Source: Candidatus Daviesbacteria bacterium GW2011_GWA2_42_7
GTDB taxonomy: Bacteria > Patescibacteriota > Microgenomatia > Daviesbacterales > UBA10151
Length of the DNA stretch: 8,543 nucleotides
NCBI GenBank assembly: GCA_000997105.1
Contig: LCEJ01000045.1
Coordinates: forward strand, 1 to 8,543
Direction: 5' to 3'
Made by a program: the position numbers and the translations under genes. The stretch's first letter is position 1. Each line of letters starts with the position of its first letter. Of the stretch, positions 1 to 4,726 are shown in pieces. The notes below the pieces were generated by a model. The model did no database searches, was not told the origin of the DNA, and worked only from the letters and a program-made list of their open reading frames with translations.

Positions 1-1524
1 CGGAATGGCGGGAGTGGCTAAGATTATTCCATAGGCAATCAGGGTACGAAGTAAAACAGTAGAAAGCCCACCAAATAGTGGTGGGGTGGCCTTCCAACTT
101 TCCGGGGTAGTGGATAAAATTAACCCGGCGAAAAGAAAGGCGGCAAAGACAGCCGGAAACACCAAAGCATTACCCAGAAGGTTTTTTAACCAGCCTCCAA
201 TTCCACCACCTCTACCCGGCAGGGAAGAAGCCAGGATAACAAATGGCCCGGTGAAGGTAGCCACCAGTAGTTGTAAGTAGGTGGAAATAAGGGCCAGTAA
301 AAGTTTGAACATTTGAACGAAAAGGGCAATTATAATGATAAGCGGGACAACCAAACCAATAACTCCGGTAAGTGAGAAGGGAAGCGTGGCTCCCAATCCC
401 GCTCCAAAGAGTGTCCCAACACCCGGGAAAATGAACGTTCCCACTATGGCACCAATGACTGAGCTGATAAGCCCGGCTCCGACCCATGTTTCCGTTTTAC
501 CAAACAATGTATCCCAAGTCCCTCCCGTCACGTCACCGACATTGCTCCCGAAATGGGAAGCGGTGGTGAAAAACATTTGAAAGATATTAGAGTCACGGGC
601 TAGGTTATTAAGGTCGGTTGCTTTACCAAAAGCGTTATCCGGGCTGGCTTGGGTAATGATATTTGTGACTAGCGGTATGCCAAAAAATGCAAGATCAATT
701 ATTAAAGCTGCTATAAGGTAACTGAAGGTGACAAGGAGTAGTCCAATAACTAATCCCGGAAGGGCAGCCTGGGCAGTAACTACTGTTTGGGGGTTAATCT
801 TTTGCCTAAACATAATCATAAATCCCACCCCCAAGAATATTAAAATAAAAGCTAAATAGGATATATTCCTCACCACTTGCCAGAGGGTGAAAACAGGGGA
901 GATAATACTTGCGCCTGAACCGGGGACATCAGGAGTTTGGGCATAAGCCGGCTCGGCAAAACCGAAGTTTTTAATAATCCCGGCCAGATATTGCACACTT
1001 GAAGTAGGCGGAGTGTACATAGTCACGATTACCCCGGCCAAAGCTCCCATTGCCCCTCCTCCCGGACTTTGCTCGTAGAGAAAGTTTATTGGTTTTCCAT
1101 CACTTCCTTTTGTTGAACCAAGGCATTTATCAATCGGGCTAGTGCCTGCCAGCTCACAAAGGAAGGTGTGCTCTAAATTGAGCACAGTGTAGTTGGCATT
1201 TTGAGGGGCTTTATAATTATCTTTATCAACAGGAGTCCCTCCGCCAACTATTAATGGAGAGGCAGCGGGGGGAGGAGTTAGTTGAGTTCCTGGAGCAGGA
1301 CTAGCACCCAGGCTAAGAGGGGGCATTGGGATTGGTGAAGGTGTAATATCCAGTTGGTATGCACCTGCATTTATTATAGAGCATTGATTTTCATCAACAG
1401 GGGATAATGTCTGAAATAGAAGGCCGACAGTTAAAATAATTACTGAGATAAATAATAGGCAAGTACTTCTTAGAAAATTCTGAACTCTGAACTCTGAACT
1501 CTGAACTTTCTTTGGGGCAGGCAT
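1..1524 (-). CDS. TrbL/VirB6-like polytopic membrane protein, partial (C-terminus beyond the left edge)
   Basis: An open frame runs from an ATG at 1524 to the window edge, giving 508 residues with no stop. Residues 1-19 are basic and residues 20-40 are a hydrophobic signal anchor. Residues 55-200 form a Pro-rich then Cys-bearing extracytoplasmic region (C48, C123, C134) ending in AEPAYAQ. Residues 210-290 hold the most recognisable part, LWQVVRNISYLAFILIF then GFMIMFRQKINPQTVV, followed by long hydrophobic helices. After that come a Gly-rich segment and several more helices (roughly seven or more membrane segments in all). Candidate-phyla bacteria carry a conserved protein with this RNI-Y / MFR-KINPQ core next to pilin-like genes. 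I infer it is the VirB6/TrbL-type inner-membrane channel component. It is the last visible gene of the operon, 25 bp after the 177-aa gene. Codons 8-15 (VQSSEFRV) are built from four copies of a 7-bp repeat. Another ATG at 1531 is out of frame and soon stops. Confidence 0.72.
   Translation of the reverse strand, partial: MPAPKKVQSSEFRVQNFLRSTCLLFISVIILTVGLLFQTLSPVDENQCSIINAGAYQLDITPSPIPMPPLSLGASPAPGTQLTPPPAASPLIVGGGTPVDKDNYKAPQNANYTVLNLEHTFLCELAGTSPIDKCLGSTKGSDGKPINFLYEQSPGGGAMGALAGVIVTMYTPPTSSVQYLAGIIKNFGFAEPAYAQTPDVPGSGASIISPVFTLWQVVRNISYLAFILIFLGVGFMIMFRQKINPQTVVTAQAALPGLVIGLLLVTFSYLIAALIIDLAFFGIPLVTNIITQASPDNAFGKATDLNNLARDSNIFQMFFTTASHFGSNVGDVTGGTWDTLFGKTETWVGAGLISSVIGAIVGTFIFPGVGTLFGAGLGATLPFSLTGVIGLVVPLIIIIALFVQMFKLLLALISTYLQLLVATFTGPFVILASSLPGRGGGIGGWLKNLLGNALVFPAVFAAFLFAGLILSTTPESWKATPPLFGGLSTVLLRTLIAYGIILATPAIP
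1480..1507. repeat. Heptamer array, four exact copies of CTGAACT
   Basis: Four perfect tandem copies of CTGAACT (AGTTCAG on the coding strand) fill these 28 bp. They lie in frame at codons 6-15 of the VirB6-like gene, just before its first membrane helix. Because 7 is not a multiple of 3, the translation repeats every seven residues only. Confidence 0.9.
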
Positions 1525-1549
1525 ACCTCATTTTTACACTAAACCTGAC

Positions 1550-2083
1550 CTACTGTCCAGTAATGGGGTTTATTCCCTCGGGGAAGTTGGCTTGCTCGTA
1601 ACCTTTTTCATAATCAGAGACCTTCTCTAAAGATTTATCAAATTTAGGTAAATCAGCCCCGTATAAACCCGCAGAACTGCCTAAAAGACCTTTAAATTGG
1701 TCTCCCAGCCAGTTAAAGTCAAAAAGGTGGTTGTCTTCGGATTTGGGCTTTATCTCCGGGGGGAAAGATGATTGGTGCATATCTTCTGATTCAGCTAAAA
1801 AAGTACCTTTCTTTAAGGGCTCCTCTTTAAAGATTTTTAAAAAAAACCCGGGAATATTTTTTAGTGCATTGAAGACTTGGTCTAAGGCACTTTGTTCTTG
1901 CAGCCTTTTTTCGCTTCTAAGCTCTTCGGGGAGTAATCCTTGCTTAAAGTTGGAGATAGATTGTTCTTCCCTTGTTTGGGAGGGGGAAGAGGCGGAAGCA
2001 GCATAAGAAGGGGTGATAAGCAGTATATGATAAGTAATAATTATAGCTGTAAGCAGTAAGCCATAGGCTGTAAGCTTCTTCAT
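1550..2083 (-). CDS. Secreted protein of unknown function, pilus-operon associated (177 aa)
   Basis: I do not recognise this family. The protein starts with KK and a hydrophobic stretch (residues 4-27) ending in SYA, so a Sec signal peptide with cleavage after Ala28 is likely. The mature part is about 149 residues, charged, without cysteines and without another clear membrane helix. A short hydrophobic patch NIPGFFLKIF (about 76-85) could be an amphipathic membrane-contact helix. The tail NFPEGINPITGQ looks structured rather than random. The ATG overlaps the stop of the upstream pilin gene by one base (TGATG), so the two are probably translationally coupled, and the VirB6-like gene follows 25 bp later. 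Its place between pilins and the channel protein suggests an extracytoplasmic assembly or minor structural subunit; this is inference only. Codons 2-14 are made of a degenerate heptamer array. Confidence 0.75.
   Translation of the reverse strand: MKKLTAYGLLLTAIIITYHILLITPSYAASASSPSQTREEQSISNFKQGLLPEELRSEKRLQEQSALDQVFNALKNIPGFFLKIFKEEPLKKGTFLAESEDMHQSSFPPEIKPKSEDNHLFDFNWLGDQFKGLLGSSAGLYGADLPKFDKSLEKVSDYEKGYEQANFPEGINPITGQ
2043..2077. repeat. Degenerate heptamer array, NNGCTTA type
   Basis: Read on the minus strand from 2077 to 2043 there are five 7-bp units: AAGCTTA, CAGCCTA, TGGCTTA, CTGCTTA and a weaker CAGCTAT. The array begins six bases after the A of the ATG at 2083 and encodes most of the signal-peptide n/h region (KLTAYGLLLTAI). 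Confidence 0.75.
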
Positions 2084-2487
2084 CAGCAGGCAGTTTTAAC
2101 TCCAGGGAAGCCAATACAAAAATTGAGGACATCAACCCCGGTTAAAGCTTTGATTAAAAGTAAGATAATCCAGGCCAGGGCTAAAAATAATGCCCCTAAA
2201 AGTGCCCAGGTAACAGTCCCCGCAGCAGAGCCTAATGCTTTTGGTTCCCCACCTGAAACCAAATATTTAATGCCGGCTACAACCAGCATCACAGCCACAA
2301 ACATGAAAGCCAACCCCACGGAGATATTAATAACCCGGCGGATTATTTCCTGCAGTTGTAAAACCCCGGCCGGCCCCGGATTATCAGCCATGGTTGAACT
2401 GGGCAGAAGAAACAATAAACAAGAAACAAGAAACAAACCAGCAAGGAATCTATGAACTACGAACCATGAACTACGAACGATATTCAT
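2083..2487 (-). CDS. TrbC/VirB2-like two-helix pilin subunit, 'GEP' subtype (134 aa)
   Basis: Residues 13-34 form a hydrophobic signal peptide. Two membrane helices follow (about 52-74 and 94-115), separated by the short loop YLVSGGEPKALGSA. This signal-helix-loop-helix layout with an S-G-G loop is typical of TrbC/VirB2-type pilins. The loop has EP instead of the GDK seen in four neighbours, and the tail contains GVDVLN. Both traits match the C-terminal module of the 518-aa protein (SAGNPDAL, GVDILN), so these two form a subgroup. Two cysteines (C124 and the last residue, C134) could form a disulfide in the C-terminal tail. The gene ends in a one-base overlap with the next. AGG about 8 bases before the ATG is a possible ribosome binding site. 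Two heptamer arrays lie inside its first 80 bases. A holin is an alternative for small two-helix proteins, but six paralogues beside a VirB6-like gene argue against it. Confidence 0.75.
   Translation of the reverse strand: MNIVRSSWFVVHRFLAGLFLVSCLLFLLPSSTMADNPGPAGVLQLQEIIRRVINISVGLAFMFVAVMLVVAGIKYLVSGGEPKALGSAAGTVTWALLGALFLALAWIILLLIKALTGVDVLNFCIGFPGVKTAC
2411..2438. repeat. Degenerate heptamer array, TCTTGTT type
   Basis: On the minus strand there are four 7-bp units: GTTTGTT, TCTTGTT, TCTTGTT and TATTGTT. They encode part of the hydrophobic core of the signal peptide of the 134-aa pilin (LFLVSCLLF). The composition suits a hydrophobic helix, so selection on the protein may explain part of the pattern. 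Confidence 0.7.
2451..2478. repeat. Heptamer array, GTTCRTR type
   Basis: On the minus strand there are four 7-bp units alternating GTTCGTA and GTTCATG/GTTCATA, giving an almost perfect 14-bp repeat. It starts nine bases after the A of the ATG at 2487 and encodes VRSSWFVVH. The word GTTCGTA recurs at 8141-8147 in the coiled-coil gene at the right end. Confidence 0.88.
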
Positions 2488-2533
2488 CCTAACCTAAGCG
2501 TACTACAGAAGTTGCAGTAGAGACAAGTATGTA

Positions 2534-2995
2534 CTAAGGGGTTGGTTTAGCTACGTCTATACACTTGCTTGCAGCGGGGTCAAATGTTTGGCCCGGTCCG
2601 CATTGGCCAAGTGTGGGTAGGGATTCTAAGCTCAATATATTAATATTAACCATTTGGCCTACAACCTGGACAATCAAAAAGGCCAGGGCTAAAATGGCAA
2701 AACCGATTAAAGCGTGGGTGATCCGTTTACGGGCGCTCTCGACACCTTCCTTATCCCCGCCGGAGGTGATCCATTGGAAAGCGCCGATTATAAGCATGAA
2801 CAAAACGACAATCGCTGCCAGGACAAAGACGATTGTTAAAATATTAGAAAGAAGGGTCCCGATAGTAGTGCTGGGGTTTACTCCCTGAAGTGGGGCAACT
2901 ACCCGGATTGAAATCGGGGTAGGTGATACAGCAAAAGCTGTGGCAGCAGTAACAAGAAAACCTAATGAAGATATTAAGGCAGCAACTTTTTTCAT
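2534..2995 (-). CDS. TrbC/VirB2-like two-helix pilin subunit, 'GDK' subtype, with Cys-loop tail
   Basis: I place the start at the ATG at 2995 (MKKVAALISS), which gives a normal KK plus hydrophobic signal peptide ending near AFA. The frame also allows ATGs at 3010 and 3007, but these overlap a consensus-like -10 box. The mature protein has two membrane helices and the loop QWITSGGDKEGVESARKRIT, a near match to the loop of the 170-aa paralogue. A tail of about 30 residues follows the second helix and carries two cysteines 13 residues apart (CGPGQTF...SKC), likely one extracytoplasmic disulfide loop. A 26-bp stretch (2751-2776) is identical to 3290-3315 in that paralogue. Expected role: membrane pilin or minor pilin of the type IV secretion-like apparatus. 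It follows the 49-bp repeats and has its own predicted promoter. Confidence 0.75.
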   Translation of the reverse strand: MKKVAALISSLGFLVTAATAFAVSPTPISIRVVAPLQGVNPSTTIGTLLSNILTIVFVLAAIVVLFMLIIGAFQWITSGGDKEGVESARKRITHALIGFAILALAFLIVQVVGQMVNINILSLESLPTLGQCGPGQTFDPAASKCIDVAKPTP

Positions 2996-3005
2996 TCCTG
3001 ATACC

Positions 3006-3035
3006 ATCATATGCAGATTGTAAACTGCTTGTCAA
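3006..3035 (-). promoter_or_regulatory. Predicted internal promoter upstream of the pilin gene at 2995
   Basis: Minus strand: TTGACA (3035-3030, perfect -35), an 18-bp spacer and TATGAT (3011-3006, five of six -10 bases). Transcription should start near 2999, leaving about four untranslated bases before the ATG at 2995. Four bases of the -35 box come from the edge of the first 49-bp repeat unit. Confidence 0.55.
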
Positions 3036-3154
3036 TACTTCGACTTCGCTCAGTATCGACCCTGAGTGTAACCGAATGGATCAATACTTCGACTTCGCTC
3101 AGTATCGACCCTGAGTGTAACCGAATGGATCAATACTTCGACTTCGCTCAGTAT
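3032..3154. repeat. 49-bp tandem repeat, two full copies plus 25 bp
   Basis: Units at 3032-3080 and 3081-3129 are identical, and the first 25 bases recur at 3130-3154, where the repeat meets the stop codon (3156-3154) of the upstream pilin gene. Each full unit holds TTCGACTTCGCTCAG and, after eight bases, the imperfect complement CTGAGTGTAACCGAA (11 of 15 matched). It also holds a short inverted pair, ATACT...AGTAT, around the first arm. This is REP-like: a palindromic element in an intergenic space. It would be transcribed between two pilin cistrons. Confidence 0.93.
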
Positions 3155-3666
3155 TAAGGGTTTTGTCCGGCAAAAAACTCAAAGCCGGTAATTTGGCCAA
3201 GTACCCTGATCATTACAAAAGCCAAAGCTAAGATGGTGATCCCGATAATGGCAAAGGTTAGCCTATTCCGGGCGCCCGCGACAGCCTCTTTATCCCCGCC
3301 GGAGGTGATCCATTGTAGGGCTGAGATTATAACCATGAAGACAAATAAAAGACCGCCCACAATATAAATCAGCTGGATGGCAGTATTTAAGAAGCTGCTT
3401 ATACCCTCCGCTCCAACACCAAGCCTGGATACTGCTTCAGGGGGCGTGATATTGCCTATGACACCTGAAATGGCATCTTTACAAACCCCAATCACTCCCC
3501 AGTTGGGTATGAATGTTTGTTGGCAAGATGAGCCGGGCGCGCACTGGTCATTCTTTAAGTCACATTGTTGGTCTTTTGGAATATTACCTGCTGCCAAGGA
3601 AGAGGTTGCAGAGAAGGTTACAATTATAAAAATAAAAAATATTACAAGTGATATTGTTTTTTTCAT
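3154..3666 (-). CDS. TrbC/VirB2-like pilin subunit with N-terminal Cys-rich ectodomain (170 aa)
   Basis: A signal peptide (residues 1-25, ending SLAA) is followed by a domain of about 60 residues with four cysteines (C35, C42, C48, C62), probably two disulfides. Next come two helices (about 95-117 and 136-158) around the loop QWITSGGDKEAVAGARNRLT. The ATG overlaps the stop of the preceding gene by four bases (ATGA), so translational coupling is likely. No Shine-Dalgarno site is visible, which fits coupling. The loop is the closest in the window to that of the 2995 gene, at both protein and DNA level. I infer a membrane-inserted pilin-like subunit with an exposed Cys-rich cap. The ectodomain resembles small knottin-like or adhesin caps, but I cannot assign it to a family. 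Confidence 0.75.
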   Translation of the reverse strand: MKKTISLVIFFIFIIVTFSATSSLAAGNIPKDQQCDLKNDQCAPGSSCQQTFIPNWGVIGVCKDAISGVIGNITPPEAVSRLGVGAEGISSFLNTAIQLIYIVGGLLFVFMVIISALQWITSGGDKEAVAGARNRLTFAIIGITILALAFVMIRVLGQITGFEFFAGQNP

Positions 3667-3950
3667 TGGAATACCGGTAAGTCTAGATTAAAGAACTGCG
3701 GAATAAACTGTAATATTAAAAAGAGCAGCATCAGCAGTATAAAACCTATGATAGCATGGATGATCATATTACGGGCGGAGGCGACAGTATTTTTATCCCC
3801 GCTTGAAGTAATGAATTTGACAGCCCCGATCAGGAAATAGATAACTACTGAAAGGGCGGCGATAGAGAAAAAAAGAGGCATGGCCCCATTAATAATTTGG
3901 CCCAGGGATTGTAAATCTCCAAATGCATAATCTTGGCTTAAGTTTTTCAT
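3663..3950 (-). CDS. TrbC/VirB2-like two-helix protein without cleavable signal (95 aa)
   Basis: This is the smallest of the set and essentially a bare module. A short polar N-terminus (MKNLSQDYAFGDLQSLGQI) leads into helix 1 (about 22-45), the loop KFITSSGDKNTVASARNMII, helix 2 (about 64-86) and a short tail, NLDLPVFQ. No cleavable signal peptide precedes helix 1, so helix 1 itself must direct insertion. ATGA overlaps join it to both neighbours (3947-3950 and 3663-3666). The loop is a variant of the GDK type (SSGDK instead of SGGDK). Expected role: inner-membrane pilin-like subunit of the same apparatus. Because it lacks an ectodomain it could be the major structural subunit or a membrane scaffold; the sequence does not decide. 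Confidence 0.72.
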   Translation of the reverse strand: MKNLSQDYAFGDLQSLGQIINGAMPLFFSIAALSVVIYFLIGAVKFITSSGDKNTVASARNMIIHAIIGFILLMLLFLILQFIPQFFNLDLPVFQ

Positions 3951-4288
3951 TTTGGTTGGCTTACCGGTGTTACAGGTTGGTTTTCTCTTTGGGGGATAAT
4001 AGTCCCGGCAAATTGGGATATGGCCAGGGCGATAATGACGATGATAAACCCAACTATAGCCAGGGTTATACGGGAGCGGGCTTTACCCAAATTCTCTTTA
4101 TCCCCTCCGGCATAGATATATTGGAATATTCCCCAGATCATCCAGAAAAACATTAGGACGGCAGCAATTACAATGGCAAGGTTTAAAGCAGCAGAGATAA
4201 CACTGCCTAAATCAGTGTAGCTTGTATTAAAACCTTGAGGAGGGGCAATCGTTGGCCCTCCGGGTAATGTTAAAGCAAGATCGTGCAT
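3947..4288 (-). CDS. TrbC/VirB2-like two-helix protein without cleavable signal (113 aa)
   Basis: From the ATG at 4288 (MHDLALTLPGG) the protein has a Pro/Gly-rich N-terminus of about 30 residues. Then come helix 1 (about 33-55), the loop QYIYAGGDKENLGKARSRIT, helix 2 (about 75-96) and a polar, Pro-rich C-terminus (QPVTPVSQPK). There is no cleavable signal peptide. A TTG start at 4303 would add NRKS-type residues and give a TTGA overlap with the four-helix-bundle gene. I prefer the ATG because the TTG and the extra codons lie inside the heptamer array. No Shine-Dalgarno site is seen for either start. It ends in an ATGA overlap with the 95-aa gene. Expected role: another pilin-like subunit. 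If the repeat-bounded four-helix gene is ignored, it directly follows the 518-aa pilin fusion. Confidence 0.72.
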   Translation of the reverse strand: MHDLALTLPGGPTIAPPQGFNTSYTDLGSVISAALNLAIVIAAVLMFFWMIWGIFQYIYAGGDKENLGKARSRITLAIVGFIIVIIALAISQFAGTIIPQRENQPVTPVSQPK

Positions 4289-4289
4289 A

Positions 4290-4317
4290 GATTTACGATT
4301 CAAGATTTATGATTTAC
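4290..4317. repeat. Heptamer array GATTTAC, right-facing copy flanking the four-helix-bundle gene
   Basis: Four 7-bp units on the plus strand: GATTTAC, GATTCAA, GATTTAT, GATTTAC, followed by GAAT. The array contains the stop codon of the four-helix-bundle gene (4302-4300) and ends two bases before the ATG of the next pilin gene. GATTTACGAAT (4311-4321) is the exact inverted repeat of ATTCGTAAATC at 4687-4697. Confidence 0.9.
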
Positions 4318-4686
4318 GAATGTTTTAGATTTTCTGATAAGACCTTGCAATAATTGATGAGTGAGATTGGATTGGTCGACTAGCCTTTGTAGATTAGTTG
4401 GGTGTAAATAATTAATGTCTTTGGATAACAGGATAAAGTTTTTTAGTTCTGTTAATGAGCCCTGCGCCAGATAATAAAATTGCACTTTCTCCTTATATGT
4501 TTGTCTTCCAAATCCTTCTGCAACATTTGCAGTGATCGAGGATGCTGCGCGGCGCATCTGGTCAATTAACGAGTAAACCTCTTCTTTTGGGAACTCTTTA
4601 GTAATTTGATAAACCATTACTACTAGCTTATGCCCTTCTTGCCAAACTTTCAAATCCGTAAATGATCTGATTTTCTCTTCGCTCAT
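4300..4686 (-). CDS. Four-helix-bundle protein, S23 / 23S rRNA intervening-sequence protein family (128 aa)
   Basis: Family hallmarks are clear: FTDLKVWQEGHKL at 9-21, FPKEE at 32-36, QMRRAASSITANVAEGFGR at 43-61, and QFYYLAQGSLTEL at 69-81. The length is normal for the family (about 115-130 aa). Members fold as four-helix bundles that assemble into pentamers. They were first found as open frames in 23S rRNA intervening sequences but are often free-standing, and they are related to the Avd accessory protein of diversity-generating retroelements. The molecular role is unsettled, though nucleic-acid binding is likely for the Avd relatives. No rRNA or reverse transcriptase is present here. The gene interrupts a run of pilin genes. 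Inverted heptamer arrays bound it: the one at 4691-4711 stops four bases before its ATG, leaving no ribosome binding site, and the other encodes its last residues (VNHKS) and stop. Confidence 0.93.
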   Translation of the reverse strand: MSEEKIRSFTDLKVWQEGHKLVVMVYQITKEFPKEEVYSLIDQMRRAASSITANVAEGFGRQTYKEKVQFYYLAQGSLTELKNFILLSKDINYLHPTNLQRLVDQSNLTHQLLQGLIRKSKTFVNHKS

Positions 4687-4690
4687 ATTC

Positions 4691-4711
4691 GTAAATCGTA
4701 TTTCGTAAATC
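4691..4711. repeat. Heptamer array GTAAATC, left-facing copy flanking the four-helix-bundle gene
   Basis: Three 7-bp units on the plus strand: GTAAATC, GTATTTC, GTAAATC, preceded by ATTC. On the coding strand this reads as GATTTAC units leading straight into the ATG at 4686. It is the inverted counterpart of the 4290-4317 array and lies 15 bp from the stop of the 518-aa gene. Confidence 0.88.
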
Positions 4712-4726
4712 TTTAATCACTCTCAA

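Noticed and set aside
335..580. Plus-strand open frame of 81 codons within the VirB6-like gene
   Set aside because: It lies antisense to a continuous 508-codon membrane protein frame with family motifs; composition is low-complexity Pro/Val/Thr, as expected for the complement of membrane codons.
3032..3154. CRISPR array
   Set aside because: The repeat units are contiguous and identical with no unique spacers, and no cas gene is present.
2123..3691. Several plus-strand frames of 100-110 codons antisense to the pilin genes
   Set aside because: They mirror the hydrophobic minus-strand genes, have no recognisable motifs, and conflict with the overlapping-operon layout.
2083..4288. Phage holins or classical type IV pilins
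   Set aside because: Small two-helix proteins can be holins, but there are no lysis or phage genes. No prepilin-peptidase (G-FTLIE) motif is present, and six paralogues adjoin a VirB6-like gene.
4300..4686. 23S rRNA intervening sequence
   Set aside because: The protein belongs to the family found in such inserts, but flanking DNA encodes membrane proteins, not rRNA.
4290..4711. Diversity-generating retroelement
   Set aside because: The four-helix protein is only a relative of Avd. There is no reverse transcriptase, and no template/variable repeat pair with adenine-specific changes is seen.
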